A stretch of DNA of 32,087 nt, taken from the NCBI GenBank assembly GCA_002317575.1, contig DCIH01000113.1, positions 1-32,087 of the forward strand, written 5' to 3'. Origin of the DNA: Verrucomicrobia bacterium UBA1731. Its GTDB lineage: Bacteria > Verrucomicrobiota > Kiritimatiellia > RFP12 > UBA1067. Below are positions 14,521 to 23,162 of this stretch, piece after piece (the stretch's first letter is position 1; the number at the start of each line of letters is the position of its first letter). Both the position numbers and the translations under genes were made by a program. The notes under the pieces are model-generated. The model saw nothing but the letters and a program-made list of their open reading frames with translations. It ran no database searches and had not been told where the DNA came from.

Positions 14521-16379
14521 ACAAGAATCTGCTCGCCATCGCCCTGACGCTTCCCGCGTTTGCGCTTTTCGCCGTCCAAACCGAGGCCACCAACGCCGTC
14601 GTCAACGCGCAGATCCGCGACAACGGCACGGACGAAATAGACCTCGAGGAAATGGACGATTCGGCCGAAGCCGCGAAAAAGGCGCAAATCAAGCCGACGG
14701 AAAAGGACACCGGCTTCATCGACATTTCCTGCGACGAGGCCACGCTCGCCGACATCCTGCGCCAATTCCGCAAGACGACGCGGGCGAACCTCATCTACAA
14801 CGAGTCGACCAACCTGCTGCGCCGCGTCAGCACCGATCTCAGGCATGTCCGCTGGGACACGGCCCTGCAGTCCATTCTCAGCATGCGGGGCTTCCGTCTG
14901 GAAGTGCGCGACGGCATCTATTTCGTCACCGAGGACAAAACCGCCGAACCCGTTCTGACGAAAACGTTCACGCTCAATCACGCCGAGGCGGGCGAAATGG
15001 CCAACCTGTTCAACGCCAGCTACGCGGCCAAGGACGCCGGCGGGAAAACCCTGTGCAAGATCGCCACGGCGTTTCCCGAAGCCAATGTCGTCGTGGTCAC
15101 GGCGACGGAGAAGACCCTCGCCGACTGCGAGGCCATCATAAAGGCCGTCGACAAGGCCGTCGCCCAGATCTACATCGAAGCCCGCTTCCTCGAGCTCTCC
15201 TCCGGCGCCCTCCACAAACTGGGCGTCGACTGGAGTTCGCTCGAAAGCTGGAGCGCGTCGGCCACCGGTCTGAAAGCGGGCTGGCAAAGCAGCCGGGGCA
15301 CGGCCGCGAACTACGGGTCGAAGCTATCCAACCGCAACGTCACCGGCTCGAAAACGCAAACCGAAATCGCCGCGGACGGCAAGCAGACGCAGTCCATCAC
15401 GGGCGAACAGCGGAACGACACCTACACGGGCCTCGTCCCGGAAGGCATCAACGAGGCGGCCGGCGCAGGACTCAGCGCGTCCGACATGGCCTGGGAGAAC
15501 GCGCGTGGCTTTTCCGGTCAGCTCTCGGCCCAGGATTTTTCGCTCGCCATGAGCGCTTTCGAATCGCTGGGCGAAGGCAAGATATTCTCAAATCCGAAGG
15601 TCATCGTATCCAACGGGAAAGAAGCCAAGGTGGACATGACCACCAAGTTCCCGAACGTGGACGTCACGTCGCAGCGCGACACCTCCACCACGTCGCCCTA
15701 CACCGACATTTCGACGAAAATCCAGGTCATCCCCGGCGACAAGGACAAGGGCATGTTCGCGGGCGACATCTTCTTCTCCTGGGGCATCACCCTTTCCGTG
15801 AAGCCGCGCATCTCGCCGGACGGTCTCATTTCCGTTGAAATCGCGCCCACGATTTCGCAATGCGACAGCTTCTACGAAGTGGGCAAAGGCGAGGACAGCA
15901 ACAAGGGCGCCTATTCGAAATTTCCGATCATCGACATGAAACGCATCAACACGGACTTCACGATGCGCGACGGCGCGACGGCGGTCATCGGCGGACTGTC
16001 GAAGACGACCGAAGAGGACGTCGACACGGGCATTCCCTATTTGCGCAAGATTCCGTGGATCGGACCGAAACTCTTCGGTTGGAAGAGCCGGCAGAAAGTG
16101 CAGAAGGAAATCATCGTCTGCGTGACGATCGGCATCGCCAATCCCGCCGACCTGCCGATGGGCATCGGTCTGCCCAAGAACGCCATCCTCGGCCGCGAAT
16201 ACGTCGAAGGCCGCCGTCTGGAACCGGGCGACCGCCAAGGCACCGCCGACGGCGTCCTGGCGCTCGACCTTGACGCAATCGAAGTGCAGCAGCGCCGCCG
16301 CAACAAGGACGCCGGCAAATCCGCCCAGGACAAGGAACCAGCTCCGGGAACGGTGACGATCACGCCGTCCGACGAATGA
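14517..16379 (+). CDS. pilQ: Outer-membrane secretin PilQ/GspD
   Basis: 620 aa. A signal peptide (MNKNLLAIALTLPAFALFAV) is followed by an acidic linker, an STN/N0-like domain (about 66-140, FIDISCDEATLADILRQF), one NolW/N1 domain (about 150-222) and the secretin barrel (about 222-550) with the family signature near its end: GGLSKTTEEDVDTGIPYLRKIPWIGPKLF split over about 490-520. A C-terminal tail of about 70 charged residues follows, perhaps a pilotin-binding or surface tail. Only one or two N-domains precede the barrel, fewer than in GspD (N0-N3), so it is nearer to PilQ in size. The start has AAAGGA 8-9 bases upstream and overlaps the pilP stop. It forms the gated pore for the fibre or substrate. 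No AMIN domains are visible. Confidence 0.94.
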   Translation: MNKNLLAIALTLPAFALFAVQTEATNAVVNAQIRDNGTDEIDLEEMDDSAEAAKKAQIKPTEKDTGFIDISCDEATLADILRQFRKTTRANLIYNESTNLLRRVSTDLRHVRWDTALQSILSMRGFRLEVRDGIYFVTEDKTAEPVLTKTFTLNHAEAGEMANLFNASYAAKDAGGKTLCKIATAFPEANVVVVTATEKTLADCEAIIKAVDKAVAQIYIEARFLELSSGALHKLGVDWSSLESWSASATGLKAGWQSSRGTAANYGSKLSNRNVTGSKTQTEIAADGKQTQSITGEQRNDTYTGLVPEGINEAAGAGLSASDMAWENARGFSGQLSAQDFSLAMSAFESLGEGKIFSNPKVIVSNGKEAKVDMTTKFPNVDVTSQRDTSTTSPYTDISTKIQVIPGDKDKGMFAGDIFFSWGITLSVKPRISPDGLISVEIAPTISQCDSFYEVGKGEDSNKGAYSKFPIIDMKRINTDFTMRDGATAVIGGLSKTTEEDVDTGIPYLRKIPWIGPKLFGWKSRQKVQKEIIVCVTIGIANPADLPMGIGLPKNAILGREYVEGRRLEPGDRQGTADGVLALDLDAIEVQQRRRNKDAGKSAQDKEPAPGTVTITPSDE

Positions 16380-16436
16380 CGATCACCCCAGGATCAAAGA
16401 GCGCTTCCGGGCCACGGCCTCCGGCGCACGACTCAC

Positions 16437-17381
16437 TTACAGCTTCTTCAGGATGCCGACGAGACGACAGGATTCCGCGTCGCTGATCTTGCCGTCCTCC
16501 AGCATTTTCCGCAGCAAACTCGACAGGCCGGCGATCGTGCCGTTCCCAAGATCCTGGAACGGCTCCGTGAGCTTGAGCAGAAGAAGCGCCTCCGTCTCGT
16601 CGATGCGGCCGTCCGCCAGGAATCCCGTGCGGAGAACGCGCACCACGTCTCGAACTTTCTTCAGGCAGACCTGACCGACGAAATCGCGTGTCTTGGGGCG
16701 CTTGGGCGATCCGAACATCTCATCGGGCGTCCCCTCCTCGTAGATGACGCCCTCGTCCATGTAGAAAACGCGCGAAGAGACGTCATGGGCGAAACTCATC
16801 TCATGCGTGACGACGAGCATCGTCATGCCTGTTTCCGCAAGATCCTTGATCACCGCCAGCACTTCGCCCACCATCGTCGGATCCAGCGCGGAGGTCGGCT
16901 CGTCGAAAAGAAGGATCTCGGGATCCATTGCCAACGCGCGGGCAATGGCGACGCGCTGCTTCTGTCCGCCCGAAAGCGTCTCGGGCAAGGCGTCGGCGCG
17001 GTCGGCCAATCCGACGCGGTCAAGCAGCTCCATCGCCTTGCGGCGCGCCGCTTCGGGCGTGCGCCCCAACAGGTCGCATTGGGCGGCCATGACGTTGCCG
17101 ACGACATTCATGTTGCCGAAGAGGTTGAAATTCTGGAACACCATGCCCATCTTGCGGCGGATGGCCGAAATGTCCGCCGCCGCATTCACCTCGACGCCGT
17201 CAACGACGATCGAGCCAGCGTCCGGCGTCTCGAGTCGGTTGAGGCATCGCAGAAATGTCGACTTTCCCGTCCCCGACGGGCCGATGACCGAAATGATCTC
17301 GCCCTTGGCAATCGTGGCGTTGACATCGCGAAGGACAGGCGTTCCGTTGAAGCTTTTCCGAAGATGCGATACGGTAATCAC
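16437..17381 (-). CDS. GlnQ/HisP-type amino-acid ABC transporter ATPase with a C-terminal extension
   Basis: 314 aa. Walker A GPSGTGKST (34-42), Q-loop Q83, ABC signature LSGGQ (136-140), Walker B ILLFDEP (156-162) and switch H193 are all intact, and the sequence is of the polar amino-acid import type. I choose the GTG at 17381, with AGGAG 7 bases upstream, because homology begins there (ITVSHLRKSF). Family members usually end near residue 240; here about 75 residues follow with two similar acidic motifs, DGRIDETE (257-264) and DGKISDAE (297-304), about 40 residues apart, like a TerB-type helical domain. The gene follows ribD by 34 bases. No permease or binding-protein gene is in the window, so the transporter's partners must lie elsewhere and its substrate is unknown. 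Confidence 0.9.
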   Translation of the reverse strand: MITVSHLRKSFNGTPVLRDVNATIAKGEIISVIGPSGTGKSTFLRCLNRLETPDAGSIVVDGVEVNAAADISAIRRKMGMVFQNFNLFGNMNVVGNVMAAQCDLLGRTPEAARRKAMELLDRVGLADRADALPETLSGGQKQRVAIARALAMDPEILLFDEPTSALDPTMVGEVLAVIKDLAETGMTMLVVTHEMSFAHDVSSRVFYMDEGVIYEEGTPDEMFGSPKRPKTRDFVGQVCLKKVRDVVRVLRTGFLADGRIDETEALLLLKLTEPFQDLGNGTIAGLSSLLRKMLEDGKISDAESCRLVGILKKL

Positions 17382-17415
17382 GTCACGTCTCCTAGAATTC
17401 TTGCCGCTTTCGCGA

Positions 17416-18459
17416 CTACGCCTCGCAGGGCCAGTTGGCGAAATCGGAGAGTCCCGCGTTGCAGAACGAATCGCCGTCCACATGATCACTCGTGACATGG
17501 AAGGTCTTGCCGCGGATGGCCTTGACAATGCGCCTGGAACCGATGACAACCGGCGCCATCACCGTCAGCCACTCGTCCACCAGCCCTGCGTCCGCAAGCG
17601 AGGTCGCGAGCTTGAGTCCGCCTTCACAGAGAACGCTCGTCACGCCCATCTTGCCGAGTTTGCGAAGCGCCTTCTTCGCATCGTCAAAGACGAGCGTCGG
17701 ATTCTTGCCGTCCGTAAAGACCTGCGCCTTCTTCGGGAGTTTTCCGCTCTTTGAGATGATGACGCGGATCAAATCCGGATTCGGATGGATGCGCGCGAGA
17801 AGCGAAGGATCGTCCTTGCGCACCGTCTCGGCGCCGACCATGATCGCATCAACCCGCGAACGCATTTCGTTCGTCCGGGCGCGCGACGCCGCGCACGAGA
17901 TCCAATTCGAACCGCCCCAGTTGTCGCAGATCTTGCCGTCCAGCGACATCGCGAGCTTCACCGTCACGTAGGGAAGTCCCGTCGTGATGTGCTTGCGGAA
18001 AGGCACGATCAGCGTACGGCATTCGGCCGTCACGTCTTGGTCGCCCTTGAAAAGTTCACAGGCGATGCCGTTGCGCGCGAGCGCACGCTTCGCCTTGCCG
18101 CGATTCGTCGGATTCGGATCGGCGACGGCATAGACGACACGCCTCAAGCCGGCCGCGGCAATCGCATCGGTACATGCTCCGACGCGCCCCGCCTTCGAGC
18201 ACGGCTCCAGCGTCACAAACAGCTCGCAATCGCCCAGCGCCGCTGCCGTCAAACCCTGCTTGCGGAATGTGCGCACGGCATCCTTGAGCGCAGCGACTTC
18301 GGCGTGGTCGCCACCGCACTTCTTGTGCCACCCGCGCCCGACGACCTTGCCGTTTTTGACGACGACCGCGCCGACGGCTGGATTCGGCCTCGTATGCCCG
18401 AGACCCCGAACCGCGAGCTCGCACGCGTAGCGCATGAATTCAATGTCTTGCTTTTTCAT
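17416..18459 (-). CDS. ribD: Riboflavin biosynthesis deaminase/reductase RibD
   Basis: 347 aa, normal for the bifunctional enzyme. The N-terminal deaminase domain has the zinc ligands in HAEVAAL and LEPCSKAGRVGACTDAI (the second half usually reads TPPC; here VGAC). The C-terminal reductase domain has KLAMSLDGKI, WISCAASR, DAIMVGAETVRKDDPSL and the CEGG motif. It converts the GTP cyclohydrolase II product to 5-amino-6-(ribitylamino)uracil phosphate in the cytoplasm. I take ATG 18459; GTG 18492 is an alternative but would lie within a few bases of the predicted transcription start and has too short a spacing to GGGAG. Neither start has a good ribosome site. No other rib gene is nearby; the next gene in the transcript is an ABC ATPase. 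Confidence 0.93.
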   Translation of the reverse strand: MKKQDIEFMRYACELAVRGLGHTRPNPAVGAVVVKNGKVVGRGWHKKCGGDHAEVAALKDAVRTFRKQGLTAAALGDCELFVTLEPCSKAGRVGACTDAIAAAGLRRVVYAVADPNPTNRGKAKRALARNGIACELFKGDQDVTAECRTLIVPFRKHITTGLPYVTVKLAMSLDGKICDNWGGSNWISCAASRARTNEMRSRVDAIMVGAETVRKDDPSLLARIHPNPDLIRVIISKSGKLPKKAQVFTDGKNPTLVFDDAKKALRKLGKMGVTSVLCEGGLKLATSLADAGLVDEWLTVMAPVVIGSRRIVKAIRGKTFHVTSDHVDGDSFCNAGLSDFANWPCEA

Positions 18460-18501
18460 AATTCGTGATTTTGAATTCCTCGAATCGGTCACATCTCCCG
18501 T

Positions 18502-18514
18502 ACTATATCACAAA
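18502..18514 (-). promoter_or_regulatory. Possible extended -10 promoter of ribD
   Basis: On the minus strand TGATATAGT gives an extended -10 (TGn followed by TATAGT at 18507-18502). No good -35 is present 17 bases upstream (GCGCGG). The predicted start is near 18495, leaving a leader of about 35 bases to the ATG at 18459. I saw no conserved flavin riboswitch sequence in this short interval. Confidence 0.35.
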
Positions 18515-18533
18515 ATCGGCGCGTCCGCGCGCC

Positions 18534-18562
18534 TTGCGCGCGGGCGCATGACGTGGCATAAT
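18534..18562 (+). promoter_or_regulatory. Sigma-70-type promoter of the two-gene secreted-protein operon
   Basis: TTGCGC (18534-18539), a 17-base spacer and CATAAT (18557-18562) give a reasonable -35/-10 pair on the plus strand. The predicted start is near 18569, with a leader of about 45 bases before the coding start at 18616. It is divergent from ribD. Confidence 0.55.
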
Positions 18563-18615
18563 TGGAGAACGGTCTGCGCCTCGGGCGCATTTGACTTTCG
18601 GAGGACATGGTTCGC

Positions 18616-20445
18616 ATGAAGACAACGTTGACGCTTTCGCTGGCCGCGTTTGCGGTCTGGGCGGGGTTTGCCGCCACACCCCCCGCCGCCACGGGGAAGA
18701 TGCTGGCGCTCTCGCCCGGGAAAACGGGCGATTTCACCTGGGTGAAGAACCCCACGCACGCCGACGTCGCGCGCCTGCGCGCAAACGGCAAAAAGCCCCT
18801 CGTCGAGGACCACGCCTTCGCGGACGAACTGCCGGCGCTCACAAACTGGGCGGAGACCGCCTGCGCCGTCGCCTTCGACCGCCTGCCGCGCCGCCACCTG
18901 ATCCAAAGCTGGCGACAGCTCGGCGTGACCGTGCTGAAGACGGTTCCCTTCGATGTCGACCGCACGGCGGACCGCTTCCGCCGCGAATGCTCATTCCTCG
19001 CCTTCCAGGCCGGCGCGGACGGCGTGTGGCTTCCGGACGCGGAGAAGCTCCCCGCCCCCTACAAGCAGGCGCTCGACGAAGCCAACGAGGACTGGCGCAT
19101 CCTCAAGTATCTGCGCGCGCTCGCCGACCTCGCCGCGCAGCACGAAGACGGCAACATCCGCATCGAACAGCGCCGCGCGGACTATTTCATCGTGTGGAGC
19201 GACCTCGACCGCGAGAACCTCGACACGCTGCGCCTCGAATGCGTGGGCTACGCGAAGCGTCTGGAGCAGCTGCTCGGATTGCCCGAGGCGAAGCTGCCCG
19301 TCACCTGCGCGAAGCCGATCGCGCCGCAGCGCGGGGACGAAAAACCGTACGCCGACTGGCCCGAGCGCCCGAAGCAGTACAAGATCAAAGGCCTCGGATC
19401 GTCCGTGGACCTGGGCGAGGGGCTCTCCTTCTCCGCGGACAACCGCGGCTTCTCCATCACCTTCTCGCACACGAACGGTCCCGCGCTCAAGCAATGGGCC
19501 ACTCCCGGCGGCCAACTCGAGTTCCGTCTGTACGTGCTCGGCAAGGACGGCACCTACCTGCCCTATCGCTACCACTGCGACCTCGATCCGATGTGGTACG
19601 GTCCGCGCGCGCCGGCGCGTTCGCGCAGCGGCTTCCTCTTCGCCACGGACGAACGGTTCCGTCCTTTCGCCATCGCCTACGGCGTCGGGAATCCGCGCGT
19701 GTGGTCCTGGCCGCGGCTGCAGGACTATGGTCCCGACTACCCGCCGCTGAACGCGAACCTGAACTACGGCGGCAACAAGCAGGGCGGCTGGTACGCCAGA
19801 GTGAGCTTCGGCTGGGCCGGTCTCTACGGCCACTGGCCGATGATGCGCGACGGCAAGCTCGACGTGTGGTACGTGGGGCTCGACAAGTCGCCCCTCACCG
19901 GCAAGCCGCTCGCCGCGCGCGTCCTGTGGCCCAAGGGGCACAAGGACAACTTCCGCAAATTCGCTTCCTCCATTTCCACCGGCGAAATGACGGGCATCTA
20001 CAAAGGCCAGCTCGACCGCACCTTCGAGACCTACTTCACGTCGTTCCGCGAACGGTTCTACCCCTTCGCGAAGACGGCGAAGCCCGCCTTCTACCGCTAC
20101 GACTACGAAAGCGACACGATGTTCCTCAACCGGCTCGTGAAGCCGCTCACGGACGCGAACGAAAACGCCTGGCAGTGCGTGTGGACGGACAAGGAGCACA
20201 AGCATCCGCGCTTCCCGAAGGAATCCGACGCCGTCAAGATGTCCATCTGGAAGAACCTCGGACGCATGTTCTACATGATGGACGAAGTGAGCGTCCGCCG
20301 CCGCGACTACCTGGTGGGACGCTACGCGGGCCGGGAACCGCCCGAGTACGTGAAGAAGGAAGACCACTCCAAGGTGAAACCGCCGGACGATCCGGACGTC
20401 GACTACGACGCAAACGAAATCCAGCTCGACGACAAGGAGTTCTGA
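18616..20445 (+). CDS. Exported protein of unknown family, partner of a DUF4091 protein
   Basis: 609 aa from ATG 18616; ATG 18607 is in frame but only 2 bases from GGAGG, while 18616 is 11 bases away and starts a clean signal peptide (MKTTLTLSLAAFAVWAGFAA). Residues about 25-215 are helical and charged with no motif I know. Residues about 250-450 are rich in Trp, Tyr and Gly with alternating strands (LEFRLYVLGKDG, DPMWYGPRAPARSRSGFLFA), a pattern like a carbohydrate-binding or jelly-roll domain of the CBM9/DOMON type, but I cannot name it with confidence. The C-terminal third contains FRERFYPFAKTAKPAFYRYDYES and a Lys/Asp-rich end, EIQLDDKEF. It is followed after 3 bases by a DUF4091/GH123-like protein, so a joint role in handling a glycan outside the cytoplasm is a fair inference. 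Real gene: high confidence; function: unknown. Confidence 0.85.
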   Translation: MKTTLTLSLAAFAVWAGFAATPPAATGKMLALSPGKTGDFTWVKNPTHADVARLRANGKKPLVEDHAFADELPALTNWAETACAVAFDRLPRRHLIQSWRQLGVTVLKTVPFDVDRTADRFRRECSFLAFQAGADGVWLPDAEKLPAPYKQALDEANEDWRILKYLRALADLAAQHEDGNIRIEQRRADYFIVWSDLDRENLDTLRLECVGYAKRLEQLLGLPEAKLPVTCAKPIAPQRGDEKPYADWPERPKQYKIKGLGSSVDLGEGLSFSADNRGFSITFSHTNGPALKQWATPGGQLEFRLYVLGKDGTYLPYRYHCDLDPMWYGPRAPARSRSGFLFATDERFRPFAIAYGVGNPRVWSWPRLQDYGPDYPPLNANLNYGGNKQGGWYARVSFGWAGLYGHWPMMRDGKLDVWYVGLDKSPLTGKPLAARVLWPKGHKDNFRKFASSISTGEMTGIYKGQLDRTFETYFTSFRERFYPFAKTAKPAFYRYDYESDTMFLNRLVKPLTDANENAWQCVWTDKEHKHPRFPKESDAVKMSIWKNLGRMFYMMDEVSVRRRDYLVGRYAGREPPEYVKKEDHSKVKPPDDPDVDYDANEIQLDDKEF

Positions 20446-20448
20446 GCC

Positions 20449-23112
20449 ATGAACTGCATCGCACTTCTTTTCGCCGCCGCCTTCAACCTCTGGTGGGTCG
20501 ATCCCTACGGGGATCCCATCTACCTGCAATCTGCCGCCCCGCAGGGCGGCGTGATCACGAACGAGCTCTCCTGTGCGGCGGCGCGCGGCGAGATCGAGAC
20601 GATATCCTTCTCCGTGGAGCCGTCGCGTGACATGAAGAAGGTCGACTTCATCCCCTCCGCGCTCACGGGTCCGGGCGGCGCGACGATTCCCGCGTCCGCG
20701 GCCGACTTCGCGCTCGTCAAGGTGTGGTACCGCGCCGGCGGCCGCTGGGAAACGAGCTGGTGCGGACACTGCGGCAATCCCCAGCTCATGAACGACCTCG
20801 TCATCCACGACAACGACCTCGTCCACGTGGTGGAAAGCGACAAGGCCGAAGAACGCACGGTGAAAGTGCGCATCGACTATCCCGAAGGGCCGACATACGT
20901 GGACTTCCGCAAGCACGGCCGCGCGGGCAGCAAATTCAACTGGGGCCTCCACCCCGTGAAGGATCCGAAGAAGTTCGTGCCGTTCGACCTCCAGAAAGGC
21001 CGCTTCCAGCAGTACTGGTTCACCTGGCGCGTGCCCGAGGAAACAAAGCCCGGCGTCTACAAAGGCTCGCTCGCGGTGAAGGAGGACGGCAAGGACCTCG
21101 CGTCCATCCCCGTGCAGATCGAAGTGTACCCCTTCATGTTGCCGCGCGCGCGCACCCACTACGACCCCACGAAGCGCTTCATCTCGTCCTGGATGGGCAC
21201 GCCCTCGCTTGCCGGCGAAATGGCGAACTCCAAGAACATGGAGGACGCCGAACGGCGCGTCCGCGGCGTGTACCGTTCGCTCGCCGAACACAACTGCCAC
21301 GAACCGTGCGGTCCCGGCGAATTCGCGAAGAACGACACGGACGACCTCGCGGTCCGTTCGCTCATCATGATGCGCCAGGAAGGCATGGACTGCGAACTGC
21401 TCATCAACGGCTGGGCGTTTGACGGGGAGTGGCAGGGCGCGTTCGAAGGCGGCGTGTTCATCCCGCCGGAAAAGGACCCTGCGCGCTTCGAGGCCGCCAA
21501 GCTCAAGTTCTCGAAGAAGCTCGACGTGCAGCGCGACGTGCTCGACAAATATCTCGGCCACCACAACAACTACTTCTCCAGCGCCGACGAATGCGGCACC
21601 TACTTCAACCGCCAGAGCTACCCCTTCTGGGGGATCATCCACAAGTACGGCATGAACACGTGGACCGACTCCGGCGTCCATAAGGACATCTCCTGGAGCG
21701 TGAACATGAACGACGACCCCGCCTGCACGCGCCACCGCGTCGCGTGGCAGTGGCACGGCGCCGGCGCGAAGGTGGTGACATACGCAGGACCGTTCACCGG
21801 TCCGCTCTGTCCGGACATCTGGCGGCGCACGAAAGGCATCCGCTACTACTACGCCGACTTCGACGGTCACCACGAATACTGCTTCTACTGCGGCGAATGC
21901 CCGTGGAACGACTTCTCCGCGCGCTGCGCGTACAGCCAGTTCGTAATCGTGTACCCCTCGTTCGACGGGCTCATCCCCTCGCTCGCATGGGAGGGGGTCC
22001 GCGAAGGCCTGGACGACATCCGCTATCTGTCGCTGCTGAAACTCCGTGCGCTCGCCGCCATCGCCTCGAAAGACCCGAACATCCAGGCGCTCGGCCGCAA
22101 GCATCTGGCGTGGATGGAAACGCGCGAACCGGAAAGCATCATCGATCTTTTCGCGTTCCGCCGCGAAGTCGCGCGCCGGGCCATCGAACTCATCGACGTG
22201 GTCGGCCCCGAGCCGGACGACCGTCCGAAGATGCCGCCGCCCACACTGCCGCCGTGCACATACGGCAAGACCATCCCCGCCGGCGCGGACCTTCTCAAGG
22301 TCGCAACCCAGTACGCCAAGGACAACCGCTACGACCTCGCCATCCCACTGCTCGACAAGGTCCGCAAGGACGCGTCGCGCACGCCGGCGGACCGTTTCGA
22401 AGCGGCCACCCAGCAAGCTTCCCTCCTGAGCGAAACGCTCAAACGCGACCAGGCGATCAAAGTGCTCGAAGAGACGCTGCCGCAGCAGGACCTCAAGAAC
22501 GCCCAGCGCGCCAAGCTGCACTTGCAGCGCGTCAAGGTGATGATGACGCCCCGCATCTTCGAGGAGGAATTCACGACGCCCCAGCTCGACGAAGCCGCCA
22601 CGGCGATCGTGGACGCGCTCAAGAAGCCGGGCGCCACGGCCGAAGAGCGCTTCGCACCCGTCAACCAGATGCTCCACTCCTATCTTTCCGGCGGCCTCAA
22701 CCAGCGCGTCATCGACTTCGCGGACGGCCGATTCGAGGACATGAAACTTTCCAATCACGCAAAGGCGCAGCTCTATCTGCGCAAGGCCTCCGCCTACAGC
22801 GCGCTCAAGAACTACGAACTGGCCGCGCGCATGTACCGCATCGTGTACAAGACCTGCGACTGCCAATTCTGCATCAACCGGAGCTTCTACCAGAGCGAGG
22901 GCTGGGTCGCCGAACAGCTCGAGGACTGGAAGACCGCCGAAAAGGCATATTCGCTCGAAGCGAAGACGTACAACGACGAAGAAGAAGACAAGAAGAGCTG
23001 GTGCGTCGGGCGTCTTCGGCGCGTGATGGCCAAGCTGCAGGCGGGCGAAAAGAAGAAGGACATCTCCTTCGACGACACGGACGACGGCAGCGAAATCACG
23101 TTGGACGACTGA
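20449..23112 (+). CDS. Exported DUF4091 / GH123-like protein with a C-terminal TPR-like domain
   Basis: 887 aa. A short hydrophobic N-terminus (MNCIALLFAAAFNLWW) likely directs export. Residues about 15-240 are a beta-sandwich as in GH123-type proteins; residues about 240-540 form the catalytic-type domain, with an adjacent Asp-Glu pair in SSADECGTY (D380/E381), as in the substrate-assisted mechanism of GH123 N-acetylgalactosaminidases, and the DUF4091 hallmark AWEGVREGLDDIRYLSLLKL (about 509-528). Residues about 610-887 are repeated helices of TPR type (DLLKVATQYAKDNRYDLAI; YSALKNYELAARMYRIV), not usual for DUF4091 proteins. The acidic end SEITLDD resembles the end of the upstream partner (NEIQLDD). 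AAGGAG lies 9 bases before the ATG. Substrate is not known. Family call is good; activity is inferred. Confidence 0.88.
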   Translation: MNCIALLFAAAFNLWWVDPYGDPIYLQSAAPQGGVITNELSCAAARGEIETISFSVEPSRDMKKVDFIPSALTGPGGATIPASAADFALVKVWYRAGGRWETSWCGHCGNPQLMNDLVIHDNDLVHVVESDKAEERTVKVRIDYPEGPTYVDFRKHGRAGSKFNWGLHPVKDPKKFVPFDLQKGRFQQYWFTWRVPEETKPGVYKGSLAVKEDGKDLASIPVQIEVYPFMLPRARTHYDPTKRFISSWMGTPSLAGEMANSKNMEDAERRVRGVYRSLAEHNCHEPCGPGEFAKNDTDDLAVRSLIMMRQEGMDCELLINGWAFDGEWQGAFEGGVFIPPEKDPARFEAAKLKFSKKLDVQRDVLDKYLGHHNNYFSSADECGTYFNRQSYPFWGIIHKYGMNTWTDSGVHKDISWSVNMNDDPACTRHRVAWQWHGAGAKVVTYAGPFTGPLCPDIWRRTKGIRYYYADFDGHHEYCFYCGECPWNDFSARCAYSQFVIVYPSFDGLIPSLAWEGVREGLDDIRYLSLLKLRALAAIASKDPNIQALGRKHLAWMETREPESIIDLFAFRREVARRAIELIDVVGPEPDDRPKMPPPTLPPCTYGKTIPAGADLLKVATQYAKDNRYDLAIPLLDKVRKDASRTPADRFEAATQQASLLSETLKRDQAIKVLEETLPQQDLKNAQRAKLHLQRVKVMMTPRIFEEEFTTPQLDEAATAIVDALKKPGATAEERFAPVNQMLHSYLSGGLNQRVIDFADGRFEDMKLSNHAKAQLYLRKASAYSALKNYELAARMYRIVYKTCDCQFCINRSFYQSEGWVAEQLEDWKTAEKAYSLEAKTYNDEEEDKKSWCVGRLRRVMAKLQAGEKKKDISFDDTDDGSEITLDD

Positions 23113-23119
23113 CCCAAAC

Positions 23120-23140
23120 GGCGTCCGCGGCGCGGCCGCC
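23120..23140. terminator. GC-rich hairpin between convergent operons
   Basis: GGCGTCCGCG (23120-23129) and CGCGGCCGCC (23131-23140) pair with a single mismatch. The hairpin sits between the stop of the DUF4091 gene and the convergent stop of birA. There is no real T-run on either side (GTTTG on the minus strand), so it would be a weak or factor-aided terminator at best. Confidence 0.3.
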
Positions 23141-23162
23141 CTGCCGGGACAACGCAAAGGAA

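Noticed and set aside
16380..16436. Terminator between pilQ and the convergent ABC ATPase gene
   Set aside because: Short GC-rich complementary patches are present but no stable stem with a T-run on either strand.
18460..18615. Flavin (FMN) riboswitch upstream of ribD
   Set aside because: The leader from the predicted start to the ATG is only about 35 bases, far too short for the about 140-base aptamer, and the conserved sequence was not seen.
20755..20775. WCGHC motif in the DUF4091 protein, as in protein disulfide isomerase
   Set aside because: It lies within the beta-sandwich part, without the surrounding thioredoxin pattern (no preceding beta-strand/FxAxWC context and no cis-Pro). Other CxxC pairs in the protein suggest structural disulfides or metal sites instead.
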